Positions 42,773 through 52,486 of a stretch of 64,000 nt of DNA are shown here, in pieces. The notes under the pieces were generated by a model, which saw only the letters and a program-made list of their open reading frames with translations, did no database searches and had not been told where the DNA came from. This stretch comes from Balneolales bacterium ANBcel1 (lineage in GTDB: Bacteria > Bacteroidota > Rhodothermia > Balneolales > Natronogracilivirgulaceae): positions 62,001-126,000 of the forward strand of contig JARULB010000002.1 of the NCBI GenBank assembly GCA_029688905.1, written 5' to 3'. The first letter of the stretch is position 1. Every line of letters starts with the position of its first letter. The position numbers and the translations under genes are program-made.

Positions 42773-45766
42773 ATGAACATGTATACAAAATTCTCCTCTT
42801 TTCTATTGGTAGCCTTATTGCTGGTCGGATTCAGCAATCTTATGGCACAAGGCACAGGTATCATCAGAGGTACGGTTGTAGATGCGACGAATGGCGAAGA
42901 AATGATAGGTGTGCATATCGTGCTTCAAGGTACATCCCGTGGATCGGCAACCAATCTGGATGGTGAGTTTGTGATTCGCAATGTTCCGGCCGGAACCCAG
43001 ACACTGGTAGCTACATATATAGGATATGAGCCGGTACGTCAGGATGTCGAAGTTATTGGAGGTGAAACCAATATCGTAAACTTTGAAATGCAGTGGATGG
43101 GCCTGACCGGGGAAGGGGTGACTATCTCTGCCCAGGCGCAGGGACAGGTAAGTGCGATCAACGAACAGCTCCGCTCCAATACGATTACCAATATCGTATC
43201 CGCCGACAGAATACAGGAGCTGCCGGATGTCAATGCAGCGGAATCAATTGGCCGTCTGCCCGGCGTTTCAATTCAGAGATCCGGCGGTGAAGCCAACCGG
43301 GTTGCCGTTCGCGGTCTGTCTCCCAAATTCAGCACGGTTTCCGTCAACGGAGTCCGTGTACCCTCTACCGGCGATTGGGACCGCAGTATTGACCTTTCTC
43401 TGATTTCCTCCAATATGCTGGATGGAATTGAAGTGATGAAAGCAATCACGGCGGATCAGGATGCAGATGCTGTTGCAGGGGCCATCAACCTTCGGCTTCG
43501 GGAAGCTCCGGAACAACTTCAGGTCGACGTTTCCGCCCAGGGAGGCTATACCCGCTTACAAGACCATTATGGAAACTACAAGTTTGTGGGCAGTATGAGC
43601 AACCGATTCCTGGACAATCGGATTGGAGTCATTGCAAATTTCAATATCGAACAGTATGACCGAAGTGCCGATAAGTTCAATGCCGGATATGGCCAGCGCG
43701 ATAATCCGCAAACCGGAGCATCCGAGCTCGTCATTACATCAATGAATGCGATTGAAGATAATGTCGATCGAGGCAGACTAGGTGCGAGTGTTGTCCTGGA
43801 TGCAAATATTCCCAACGGAAAAATCAATGCAAATGCATTTTTTAACCGTCTGAATAATGAAGGCCGGAGTCGTACCAACCAGATATTTAGCTATGATGAC
43901 AACCGCCGCCATTATAGTATGAACGAATTCGATAACCAGACTTCCATTATGACAGCGGCACTGGGTATCATGCAGGATTTTGACTGGGTGCAATATGATG
44001 CAACGGTTTCAGTGACAGGTTCCAGAGCGGAGAACCCGAAGAATTATGGGTGGGCTTTCAGCCATTATGGCGCAGTGAACCCCTTTACCCGAGAGCAGGG
44101 GATGGATCCCAGAGAGGTACTTCCATTTATGATCGCGGATTCAAGCCTGACGGCTTTGAACTCGATAAATATAAGTGGTGTGGAAAGATCCGAAAATCAA
44201 TATAGTGCCCAGCTCAATCTGCAGTTTCCCGTATCCTACGGCATATTTGACGGTTATTTTAAAACGGGTGGTAAAGTCAATTTTCTGGATAGACACAATG
44301 ACCAGTACAGCCGTGGTACGGAAGGTATGCATTACGGATTCGCTGCCGCCAGTGAGAACGGAAGGGCGGTCAGAGAGGCCATGGAAATGCTCTCTCCGGA
44401 TGATTTTAACGGATATGATCTCTATGAGCAAGGCCTGGAGTATGGCTGGGTACCTATTTATGTTTTTGATGATGGATATTCACGTCCGGATTTCATGGAG
44501 GGGGATTATCCGCTGGGGTACACGGCTGATCCGAATATGCTCAAGAAACTGACCCATGCACTGGATGACCTGGATTGGGATTTCTTTACCAGAAATGCCG
44601 TCGATTCCAGGGGACGGGATTATGAAGGGACCGAACACACCTATGCGGCCTATGTTATGGCCGATTTTAACATCGGAAACTATGTCAGGTTCATCCCTGG
44701 ATTTCGATGGGAGCGTGATTGGTCCAAATATACCGGTCAGCAGTTTCGTGAAGTAGTCATTAATAACCAGCAAGCCGAACCGGTGGATCTGGCAGAATTG
44801 GAAGTTGAGAGAACAAATAATTACTACCTCCCCATGGTTCATCTTCAGTTCTCACCTGTCGACTGGGCCGACCTTCGACTGGCCAGAACAGAGACCTTGC
44901 AGCGTCCCGACTTTATGCAGTATGTGCCCATTACCTCAATTGACTCGCAGATGAATTATGCCAGCGCGGGCAATGCCGGTCTCAAACCTGCACATTCGGT
45001 CAATTATGATGCGGCGTTATCGTTTTATACCAATGAACTCGGCCTGTTTTCAGTGGCCGGATTCCACAAAACGATCGCCGATCATATCATATGGACCCGG
45101 CAGTTTGTGAACCAGGGAGAACTTCCAGATCCTGATCTTCATCTGCCGGATAACTGGCTTTCACAAAATCCGAGACTGGACACCTATATCAACAACCCCC
45201 ACGACGCAACATACTACGGTGTGGAGCTCGATTGGCAAACCAACTTGTGGTATTTGCCGGGTGTTTTGCAGGGAATAGTCTTGAATCTCAACTATACCCG
45301 GATCTTCTCCGATACCAAGTACACCTATTTTCGTCGTGACCAGGTTTGCAACAATTGTGATGATGACGGCAACCTGCTCCCCGGTGAGCGATTTAGAACG
45401 TACGACAATATCCAGGTAGCACAAACCCGGGAAGGGAGAATGGTCGATCAGCCGGCTCACCTTGCAAACGTAACCGTGGGTTATGACTACAAGGGGTTCT
45501 CAACACGTGTATCCTATCTGTACCAGTCCGACCGTGCAAACTCGGTGGATGCAACTACTCCTGTATTTGATACCTTTACCGGCGAATATTCGCGTATCGA
45601 TATGTCGGTCAGGCAAAAGCTCCAAATGGGACTTGAGTTCTATGTGCATCTTAACAACCTGCTGAATACCGCCGATCGGAACTTCCAGGGGTCTGTTGGC
45701 GGTGATCCGACCTACATAGAGTATTATGGTACTACCGTGGATATTGGTATGCGATATCGTTTCTAA
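42773..45766 (+). CDS. TonB-dependent receptor of the glycan-uptake (SusC-like) kind
   Basis: A protein of about 997 residues. It has a signal peptide (FSSFLLVALLLVGFSNLMAQ) and a carboxypeptidase-regulatory domain (~25-110: GIIRGTVVDATNGEEMIGVH ... ATYIGYEPVRQDVEV). The plug has RIQELPDVNAAESIGRLPGV followed by SIQRSGGEANRVAVRGLSP, and a large barrel ends GTTVDIGMRYRF with terminal Phe. The plug style matches the TonB-dependent receptor family that often works without SusD. Position between GH3 and a secreted beta-helix protein, and two regulatory elements upstream, point to uptake of a plant oligosaccharide. GTG 42737 is in frame, but ATG 42773 starts the signal peptide. Confidence 0.92.
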   Translation: MNMYTKFSSFLLVALLLVGFSNLMAQGTGIIRGTVVDATNGEEMIGVHIVLQGTSRGSATNLDGEFVIRNVPAGTQTLVATYIGYEPVRQDVEVIGGETNIVNFEMQWMGLTGEGVTISAQAQGQVSAINEQLRSNTITNIVSADRIQELPDVNAAESIGRLPGVSIQRSGGEANRVAVRGLSPKFSTVSVNGVRVPSTGDWDRSIDLSLISSNMLDGIEVMKAITADQDADAVAGAINLRLREAPEQLQVDVSAQGGYTRLQDHYGNYKFVGSMSNRFLDNRIGVIANFNIEQYDRSADKFNAGYGQRDNPQTGASELVITSMNAIEDNVDRGRLGASVVLDANIPNGKINANAFFNRLNNEGRSRTNQIFSYDDNRRHYSMNEFDNQTSIMTAALGIMQDFDWVQYDATVSVTGSRAENPKNYGWAFSHYGAVNPFTREQGMDPREVLPFMIADSSLTALNSINISGVERSENQYSAQLNLQFPVSYGIFDGYFKTGGKVNFLDRHNDQYSRGTEGMHYGFAAASENGRAVREAMEMLSPDDFNGYDLYEQGLEYGWVPIYVFDDGYSRPDFMEGDYPLGYTADPNMLKKLTHALDDLDWDFFTRNAVDSRGRDYEGTEHTYAAYVMADFNIGNYVRFIPGFRWERDWSKYTGQQFREVVINNQQAEPVDLAELEVERTNNYYLPMVHLQFSPVDWADLRLARTETLQRPDFMQYVPITSIDSQMNYASAGNAGLKPAHSVNYDAALSFYTNELGLFSVAGFHKTIADHIIWTRQFVNQGELPDPDLHLPDNWLSQNPRLDTYINNPHDATYYGVELDWQTNLWYLPGVLQGIVLNLNYTRIFSDTKYTYFRRDQVCNNCDDDGNLLPGERFRTYDNIQVAQTREGRMVDQPAHLANVTVGYDYKGFSTRVSYLYQSDRANSVDATTPVFDTFTGEYSRIDMSVRQKLQMGLEFYVHLNNLLNTADRNFQGSVGGDPTYIEYYGTTVDIGMRYRF

Positions 45767-45866
45767 TCTTAAACTTAAACCGTGACCAATGATGTGCTTT
45801 TTCTGACAAACAAACACTAAATGCTTGAAAGTACAAACAACAACCAATAATAATAACAATAACAAT

Positions 45867-48479
45867 ATGGAATTCAATATGTTACGAATAACAAAATTGA
45901 CCGTCCTGATGTGTCTGGTTGGATCTTTATGGGCCGGCAAGGCATTGGCTCAGGATGATCCACAATACACGGTCTGTCCGACCGACGAGGACATTTGTGA
46001 AGTCGAATGGATTCACGATGGTGATATCATCCGTGATGCCCTTCGAAATACCATCGCCAACGATGAAGATCGTCCGGAAGGCCGAATCTACATGCTTGAG
46101 CGGGGAGGGATTTACATCAACCTCAACTCCATTGAAAATGATGGTTATCACCTTCGTATCATTGGCTCCATGGAAGGCGCTGGTGAGGCTGGTGATTTTG
46201 GGCCACCGGTTATTCAAATGGGTGCCCGGGATGATGGTTCCATCGAAGCCCGTATGATCAATATCCAGGATGATATTACTTTTAAGAATGTTTGGTTCTC
46301 TACGGCAGATGAAGAAGGTGGAACGAGTGCCTATGCACCTATGAGTGTGCAGGCGTCGGATATTCGCATGATTATTGACAATGTGATTTTCGAGCGTAAT
46401 AATTTTGCGCCCATCATTGTCTCCGGTACCGGCACCAAAGCATATATTACCAACAGTGTCTACCGTAACTACATCAATACCTCGCAACAGTGGGAAGGCC
46501 GTGGTATTATGTATGAGCAGGGAGCCGATACGCTGGTAATGGAGAACAATACCTTCTTTAATATCGGTCACACTGTCGTGCAATCCGAAGCACGCCCTAT
46601 CAACTATGTCCTCTTCAATCAGAATACAACGGTTAATGTCGGGCGTACCCTGAACTCAGGTGGTATCTGGCAGGAAGCATATTTCACAAACAACCTGCAT
46701 ATTAATCCGGCCTGGCATGGAGAAGGAAGTGCCGATTATGATGCTCCCGGTCGTGATACCGATTATACCGGCTGGTTTACTATTGGCGAATTGCCGCCAC
46801 AGTTTGGTGCCGATCTCGGACGTCGAATCGTCTATGCAAACTCCGGACACTGGAGAGACCCGCAGTTCCATGAATTCTATGGAGATACTGTTCGGGCACA
46901 GCCGCTCTTTGCCGATACGACAGCGTACTGGTTCAGAGAATGGGATGCCATGGTTGAAGATGCCAACCACTGGCAGAATGATCCCGATCTGGTTTCCTAC
47001 AGAACCCCTCCGGAGGTGGATCCCAACTATAGGACCCTTGAGGACCTGGTTCCCGAGCAGTGGAAAGTGATCAACCGGCTTCGTGCCAATAACGAATCCT
47101 CAACCTGGGATGATGCATGGGTATGGGATCCCGGACGTGATTTCCAGGATTGGAGTCCTGCCGGATTTGTTTATCCGCTTCCCGAGGATTTCTCATATGC
47201 TACTGAGCATGACTATTACACCGCAGGTACCCACGGTCAGCCGTTAGGTGATCTGAACTGGTTCCCGGACGCAAAAGCGAATTATGAAGCCAATCGCGAT
47301 GCCTGGGTGAGTGATATTGAGGCCAAGGCCGGTGGAGAAGTTGATCTCGAGATCGTTGCTACCCTGGAAGCTGCCGATGCTTCAGTCAGCGGTTCCGCTT
47401 CTCTGGAAGAGTTTGACGGATTTGGGTGGTACTTCTTTGGGCATGGTGGTATCGAATGGGAATTTGAAGTACCCGATGCCGGTCAGTATGACCTGGAACT
47501 TCTTATTCACATGGAAAATGGCGGTATGAGAGCTGTTAACATGTTTGTTAATGATACAGAAATCCATGATCTGAAAGGATGGGGCGAGTATGTCTTTGAT
47601 ACTGACGACGGCGTGCATGCAGGGATCCCGACCAACTCCTGGACATGGGCTTCCATTGTGCAGGATGAAATCGTGGAAGATGGTGCCCTTACACTTCATG
47701 AAGGTACCAATACGGTAACCGTCAATGCAGGATGGGGTGAAATCAGCGTTGCTTCACTCCGGGTACTGCCTGCCGGTTCCAGTGAGCCTGTCGCAGAAAT
47801 GATAGCACAGGAAGCCGCTGTTGAGAGTGGAACCACCTACCGCGGCGCTGCTGAAATGGGTGGAGAAAGACTTGATTTTATTCCAAGAAACTGGCAGATG
47901 ATCCCGGTTGAAGACGGAAGTGTTTCCTGGAATGTGGATCTTGCCAGCGACGGCCAGTACTTTGTCCGTTTGTTCTATCAATCCGAAAGCGGAGCACAGG
48001 AGGCTACACTGACAATAAATGGAGATGACGTGATAACCACTGCTTTGCCTGCTGATAATGCGGAACGCCAAATCTTTGATTCCGATATTTATGCGATGAA
48101 TCAAGGTTCCAATACGGTTGCCTTTACTTCCAATAGTGGTGATCTGACTATTGAATATGCACAAATATTCAGCTTCAGCACGGCTACTTCCAGCGATAGC
48201 GGACCTGAAGTGGTTGATGGCTTCAGACTGAACCAGAACTACCCGAACCCCTTCAACCCTGCGACACAGATTTCATTCGAACTGCCGAATGCAGCGGATG
48301 TGCGTCTGGATGTCTACAACCTGATCGGGCAGCGGGTAACTACACTGGTGAATGAATATCGCACGGAAGGCACGCACCAGGTTACATTTGACGGAGCCAA
48401 CCTGGCTTCGGGCGTATATATCTATCGTCTTCAAATGGGTAACCATGTAGCTGTACGCAAAATGACCCTGATTAAATAA
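45867..48479 (+). CDS. Secreted parallel beta-helix protein with T9SS sorting domain
   Basis: A protein of about 870 residues with a signal peptide (LTVLMCLVGSLWAGKALAQ). Residues ~50-300 form right-handed beta-helix coils like those of pectate lyases and surface glycan-binding proteins: IRMIIDNVIFERNNFAPIIV, KAYITNSVYRNYINTS, LVMENNTFFNIGHTVVQ. A Trp-rich middle (~300-480) and two carbohydrate-binding-like sandwiches (~500-770: WEFEVPDAGQYDLELLIHM, SWNVDLASDGQYFVRLFY) follow, then the T9SS domain (NQNYPNPFNPATQISFEL ... GVYIYRLQMG). It lies directly after the TonB receptor, where SusD would be expected, and may bind or cleave the substrate. No lyase catalytic residues can be assigned. ATG 45867 or 45879; the leader is A-rich with no Shine-Dalgarno. 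Confidence 0.8.
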   Translation: MEFNMLRITKLTVLMCLVGSLWAGKALAQDDPQYTVCPTDEDICEVEWIHDGDIIRDALRNTIANDEDRPEGRIYMLERGGIYINLNSIENDGYHLRIIGSMEGAGEAGDFGPPVIQMGARDDGSIEARMINIQDDITFKNVWFSTADEEGGTSAYAPMSVQASDIRMIIDNVIFERNNFAPIIVSGTGTKAYITNSVYRNYINTSQQWEGRGIMYEQGADTLVMENNTFFNIGHTVVQSEARPINYVLFNQNTTVNVGRTLNSGGIWQEAYFTNNLHINPAWHGEGSADYDAPGRDTDYTGWFTIGELPPQFGADLGRRIVYANSGHWRDPQFHEFYGDTVRAQPLFADTTAYWFREWDAMVEDANHWQNDPDLVSYRTPPEVDPNYRTLEDLVPEQWKVINRLRANNESSTWDDAWVWDPGRDFQDWSPAGFVYPLPEDFSYATEHDYYTAGTHGQPLGDLNWFPDAKANYEANRDAWVSDIEAKAGGEVDLEIVATLEAADASVSGSASLEEFDGFGWYFFGHGGIEWEFEVPDAGQYDLELLIHMENGGMRAVNMFVNDTEIHDLKGWGEYVFDTDDGVHAGIPTNSWTWASIVQDEIVEDGALTLHEGTNTVTVNAGWGEISVASLRVLPAGSSEPVAEMIAQEAAVESGTTYRGAAEMGGERLDFIPRNWQMIPVEDGSVSWNVDLASDGQYFVRLFYQSESGAQEATLTINGDDVITTALPADNAERQIFDSDIYAMNQGSNTVAFTSNSGDLTIEYAQIFSFSTATSSDSGPEVVDGFRLNQNYPNPFNPATQISFELPNAADVRLDVYNLIGQRVTTLVNEYRTEGTHQVTFDGANLASGVYIYRLQMGNHVAVRKMTLIK

Positions 48480-48558
48480 GGGAGGGTCTTTCAGGAGAAG
48501 CCTCCAAAACGCGTATGATAGGTATCCCGGCATGCGCGCCTGGAGACAATAGAAGTAG

Positions 48559-48594
48559 AAGGCCGAAGCGGTGGCAACCGTTTCGGCCTTTTTA
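48559..48594 (+). terminator. Rho-independent terminator after the beta-helix gene
   Basis: AAGGCCGAAGCGGT pairs with ACCGTTTCGGCCTT (one G-T wobble, short loop), followed by TTTA. The stem is long and GC-rich. It closes the TonB receptor/beta-helix operon. Confidence 0.9.
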
Positions 48595-48598
48595 TTAA

Positions 48599-48606
48599 AA
48601 GCGCTT
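48599..48606. promoter_or_regulatory. LacI-type AAGCGCTT operator upstream of galM
   Basis: In context TTAAAAGCGCTTGCAAA, 111 bp before the galM ATG and just after the terminator at 48559-48594, so it lies in the galM promoter region. The third intergenic copy of the octamer in this glycan region. Confidence 0.5.
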
Positions 48607-48716
48607 GCAAATGGGCTTCAGGTTCTGTTATTTAGCAAGTGTCCAAATAACACCTATACAGTATTGCTGACCGAAGGACCGCCCCATTATTCCGACACCC
48701 ATCAACCCAACCTGTC

Positions 48717-49835
48717 ATGAAAAACCTGAAAAGAACAAGAATATCAGCCTCTGTACTTCTGCTGTTACTGCTTGCAGCCGGAGCATGCACCCCCGACGAA
48801 CAGCCCGGAGCGGAAGTCCGGGAATTCGGCTCCCTGGATGACGGGACAACCGCCGATCTGATCACCCTCGTGAATGCCGGCGGCATGGAACTGACCGTTA
48901 CCAACTACGGTGGTATTATTACACGGATTATGGCGCCCGATCGTGACGGACAGCTCGAGAATGTCGTTCTGGGCTTTGACAACCTGGACGATTACCTCGG
49001 AGAACACCCCTTTTTCGGAGCCATTATCGGCCGGTATGCCAACCGTATCGCCGAGGGACGCTTTGAGCTGGATGGCGAAGTGTACGAACTGGCCACCAAC
49101 GACGGACCAAATCACCTGCATGGCGGTGTGGACGGCTTCGACCGCGTGCTATGGGAGTATGAATTGCTGGATGAACAGGCCGTGGCTCTTCGCTACCTGA
49201 GTGAAGACGGCGAGGAGGGATACCCGGGCAACCTCCATGTTGAGGTGATCTACCGGCTTACCGATGATAATGAGCTGGAAATCCATTATGAGGCTACCAC
49301 CGATCAGGCAACGCCGGTGAACCTGACCAACCACGCCTACTTCAACCTCACCGGTGACCAAACCGAGGGAATCCTGGACCACCTGCTGACGATTGATGCA
49401 GACCGGTATACGCCTGTCGATGAGAACCTGATTCCCACCGGAGAACTGGCACCGGTTGCCGGCACACCGTTCGATTTCACATCCGCCGAAGTGATCGGTG
49501 CCCGTATTGATCAGGTACCCGGCGGTTACGACCATAATTGGGTATTGAACCCGGAATCCGGAGAAGTAAGCCGCGTCGCGCGCCTGCACGACCCGTCATC
49601 CGGACGCATTATGGATGTCTATACCGACAAACCCGGCCTGCAGTTCTATTCGGGAAATTTTCTCGACGGAACCCTCTTTGACCCGGAGAACCGGCCGATT
49701 GACCGGTACGCTGCCCTGTGCCTTGAAACTCAGTTTTTCCCGGACTCGCCCAACCATGACCATTTTCCATCCACTATCCTGAGACCGGGGGAAACCTACC
49801 GCTCAACAACCGTCTACCGGTTCGGAACGGAATAG
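48717..49835 (+). CDS. galM: Aldose 1-epimerase (mutarotase), exported lipoprotein
   Basis: A 372-residue GalM-family enzyme interconverting alpha and beta anomers of free aldoses. The signal peptide has a lipobox (LLLLLLAAGAC), so it acts outside the cytoplasm. Motifs: VTNYGGIITRIMAPDRDGQ, GAIIGRYANRIAEGRFELDG, ATNDGPNHLHGGVDGFDRVL with catalytic His, LTNHAYFNLTG (second His), PGGYDHNWVLN, and catalytic Glu in LCLETQFFPDSPNH. It stands before the arabinofuranosidase genes and would equilibrate arabinose released in the periplasm before transport. Confidence 0.93.
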   Translation: MKNLKRTRISASVLLLLLLAAGACTPDEQPGAEVREFGSLDDGTTADLITLVNAGGMELTVTNYGGIITRIMAPDRDGQLENVVLGFDNLDDYLGEHPFFGAIIGRYANRIAEGRFELDGEVYELATNDGPNHLHGGVDGFDRVLWEYELLDEQAVALRYLSEDGEEGYPGNLHVEVIYRLTDDNELEIHYEATTDQATPVNLTNHAYFNLTGDQTEGILDHLLTIDADRYTPVDENLIPTGELAPVAGTPFDFTSAEVIGARIDQVPGGYDHNWVLNPESGEVSRVARLHDPSSGRIMDVYTDKPGLQFYSGNFLDGTLFDPENRPIDRYAALCLETQFFPDSPNHDHFPSTILRPGETYRSTTVYRFGTE

Positions 49836-50013
49836 TTCGATGTGAAAAAAATCACCTGACGCGGGATGTCTCCACCAGAAAACAAGTCAGGCAGCAGCTC
49901 GCCTCTCTCCGAGCAACGGGCCAGCTGGTTCATCCTGCCGGACCTGAAGGATTTGAGCTGGCCTCCCGCGAATCCATTTGCATGAAAGCTTCACACTTAA
50001 CAATACATGAACC

Positions 50014-51558
50014 ATGAAGAACCATTTCACTTTACTGTTAACGGTAATGTTACTTATATCCACCTCGGCTATCGCTCAAAACCGGATAACCGTAAGCGCC
50101 GATGAAGAGCTGAGCAAGATCGACCGGCATATCTACGGACACTTTGCCGAACACCTGGGAACAGGTATCTACGGAGGGGTCTGGGTCGGGGAAGACTCCG
50201 ACATTCCGAATACCGATGGGATCCGGACCGATGTGCTGGAAGCACTGAAGAAACTCGAGATTCCCAACATCCGCTGGCCGGGAGGCTGCTTTGCTGACGA
50301 ATACTACTGGAAAGACGGAATTGGTCCGCGCGAAGACCGCCCGAAACGCATCAACACCCACTGGGGAATGGTCATTGAAGACAACAGTTTCGGAACTCAC
50401 GAGTTCCTGCGCTTCACCGAGCTTCTGGGAGCGGAACCGGTAATCGCCATGAATGTGGGCAGCGGCACACCCAGGGAAATGCAGCAATGGCTCGAGTACA
50501 TGAACTATGACGGTGACAGCGAAATGGCCAACCTGCGTCGCAAGAACGGCAGGGAAGACCCCTGGGGAGTGAAGTATATCGGTGTCGGTAACGAAAGCTG
50601 GGGATGCGGCGGTAACATGCGCCCGGAATATTATGCCGATCTATATCGCCGGTTTGCAACGTATACGAGAGAATACAGCGGGCATGAGCTGTTCCGTGTA
50701 GCCAGCGGATTTGATCTTGACAAATACTGGTGGACCGATACCCTGATGGAGCGGGCAGGTGATATGATGGAAGGACTCTCCCTTCATTACTATACCGTTG
50801 CCGGTCCCGAGTGGGAGGATAAGGGTCCTTCCATGGATTTTGATGAAGACAGATACTTTATCGGTGTACAGAAAGCACTTTGGCTGGATCGATTTATTGA
50901 GGGACACTCTAACCGAATGGATCGTCACGACCCGGAAAAGCGGGTGGCACTCGTCGTTGATGAGTGGGGAATATGGACCGACCCGCTGCCGGACACCAAT
51001 CCCGGTTTCCTCCAACAGCAGAACTCCCTGAGAGATGCCTTGATTGCATCGGTATCTCTTGATATCTTGAACAAGCATAGCGACCGCGTTCGAATGGCGA
51101 ATATCGCGCAGATGGTCAATGTTTTGCAGGCAGTCATACTCACGGACGGAGAGGAGATGTTACTGACTCCGACCTATCATATCTTTGATATGTACAGAGT
51201 TCATTTTGATGCTACGCTGCTGCATACCCATGGCGAAATATCCGATTATGAGTACAATGATGAGCAGATTCCCACAATCAGTCATACCATTTCCAAGAGT
51301 GATGACGGGAGGATAAATATTACCATAACCAATCTGCATGCACGGGAAGCGCAGATCGCTGATATTGATATTCGCGGACAGGATGTTCGAAGAGTGACCA
51401 ACGGACGCTTGCTGACCGCAGATGAAGTTGATTCCATAAATACATTTGATAATCCCGATAACGTCGCTATTCGGGATTTTACTGATTATAATCTGAGAAA
51501 TAACAGACTGTCGATGACATTGCCGGCGAAATCTGTCGTTGTTGTTACCATGGAATAA
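50014..51558 (+). CDS. GH51 alpha-L-arabinofuranosidase, exported
   Basis: A 514-residue enzyme with signal peptide (FTLLLTVMLLISTSAIAQ, cleaved near residue 22). It removes terminal alpha-L-arabinofuranose from arabinan, arabinoxylan or their oligosaccharides. Motifs: IYGHFAEHLGTGIYGGVWV, NIRWPGGCFADEYYWKDGIG, acid/base Glu in YIGVGNESWGCGGNMRPE, nucleophile Glu in ALVVDEWGIWTD and the C-terminal sandwich ending LPAKSVVVVTME. Size and layout are standard for GH51. It is followed by a terminator and then araR on the same strand. Confidence 0.95.
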   Translation: MKNHFTLLLTVMLLISTSAIAQNRITVSADEELSKIDRHIYGHFAEHLGTGIYGGVWVGEDSDIPNTDGIRTDVLEALKKLEIPNIRWPGGCFADEYYWKDGIGPREDRPKRINTHWGMVIEDNSFGTHEFLRFTELLGAEPVIAMNVGSGTPREMQQWLEYMNYDGDSEMANLRRKNGREDPWGVKYIGVGNESWGCGGNMRPEYYADLYRRFATYTREYSGHELFRVASGFDLDKYWWTDTLMERAGDMMEGLSLHYYTVAGPEWEDKGPSMDFDEDRYFIGVQKALWLDRFIEGHSNRMDRHDPEKRVALVVDEWGIWTDPLPDTNPGFLQQQNSLRDALIASVSLDILNKHSDRVRMANIAQMVNVLQAVILTDGEEMLLTPTYHIFDMYRVHFDATLLHTHGEISDYEYNDEQIPTISHTISKSDDGRINITITNLHAREAQIADIDIRGQDVRRVTNGRLLTADEVDSINTFDNPDNVAIRDFTDYNLRNNRLSMTLPAKSVVVVTME

Positions 51559-51565
51559 TTGCCAG

Positions 51566-51594
51566 GGAGGCTGCCTTGCGGCGGCCTCCTTTTG
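51566..51594 (+). terminator. Rho-independent terminator between GH51 gene and araR
   Basis: GGAGGCTGCC pairs with GGCGGCCTCC around a short TTGC loop and is followed by TTTTGTT. It starts 8 bp after the GH51 stop and gives araR its own transcript. Confidence 0.85.
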
Positions 51595-51649
51595 TTATGG
51601 TACTACAGATCAGCACCAGCGGAGGCGTCGGAGATGGCTTTAGCACAAC

Positions 51650-52366
51650 ATGACCATTCGAAAACAATACGACAACATTGACCGCTTTCCGGTAGCACTG
51701 GACGGAATCATATTCGGCTTCAACCGGGAACAACTGAAACTGCTGCTGATTAAGAGAGATTTTGAGCCGGAAAAAGGGAAATGGTCACTAATGGGTGGAT
51801 TTCTGAAACAGGACGAGAGCCTGGATGAAGCCGCATCCCGCATTTTGACCCGGTTGACCGGCCTGACCGATATCTACCTCGAGCAACTGCACGGTTTTGG
51901 TGATATCAACCGGGATCCGGTGGAACGGACGATATCCATCGCCTACTATTCGCTGATCAATATTCATAACCACGACAAGAACCTGGTCAAAAAATACAGC
52001 GCCAAGTGGTTTCCGGCCGATGATCTGCCGGAACTGATTTTTGACCACCAGAAAATGGTCGACGCCGCCAAGTCCCGCCTTCGGTACAAGGCCGCCCGGC
52101 AACCGGTAGGATTTGAACTCCTTCCGGAAAAGTTTACGCTGCCTGAACTGCAGCAACTGTACGAAGCCATCTATGAAACCAGTCTCGATAAAAGAAACTT
52201 TCGCAGGAGGATTCTTTCCATGGGGGTACTGGTCAAAACCAATGAAAAACAGAAGGGATTTTCAAAAAAAGGGGCCTTTCTCTACCGATTCGACAAGGAA
52301 AAATATCAGAAACATGGCGCACCCGGTAACGGTTCACAACTAATATTCAAACCACCCAATGACTGA
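51650..52366 (+). CDS. araR: AraR, Nudix-type (NrtR-family) L-arabinose regulator
   Basis: A 238-residue regulator with a degenerate Nudix domain (ALDGIIFGFNREQLKLLLIK, then GKWSLMGGFLKQDESLDEAA) and a C-terminal winged helix (LLPEKFTLPELQQLYEAIYE, NFRRRILSMGVLVKT). The Nudix box lacks the full GX5EX7REUXEEXGU catalytic set (ESLDEAASRILTRLTG), so it is a sensor, not a hydrolase. This matches the AraR described in Bacteroides thetaiotaomicron, which represses arabinose genes until L-arabinose binds. It directly precedes araBDA and a palindrome suited to be its operator. Confidence 0.9.
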   Translation: MTIRKQYDNIDRFPVALDGIIFGFNREQLKLLLIKRDFEPEKGKWSLMGGFLKQDESLDEAASRILTRLTGLTDIYLEQLHGFGDINRDPVERTISIAYYSLINIHNHDKNLVKKYSAKWFPADDLPELIFDHQKMVDAAKSRLRYKAARQPVGFELLPEKFTLPELQQLYEAIYETSLDKRNFRRRILSMGVLVKTNEKQKGFSKKGAFLYRFDKEKYQKHGAPGNGSQLIFKPPND

Positions 52367-52424
52367 CCCGCTTTGGTGCTGAAACAGACCGGCTTTGTGA
52401 ATCCGTCCTTGAATTGCATAATCT

Positions 52425-52445
52425 AAAGTGTTAAAATTACACTTT
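52425..52445. promoter_or_regulatory. 21-bp palindrome upstream of araB, likely AraR operator
   Basis: AAAGTGT-TAAAATT-ACACTTT: a perfect 7-bp inverted repeat around an AT-rich 7-bp spacer, about 93 bp before the araB ATG and 59 bp after araR. NrtR-family regulators use palindromes of about this length. I found no second full copy in the window. Confidence 0.6.
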
Positions 52446-52486
52446 ATGTAAAAAAGCGGTTTTCCGAAAGTCGACATATTGCTATG

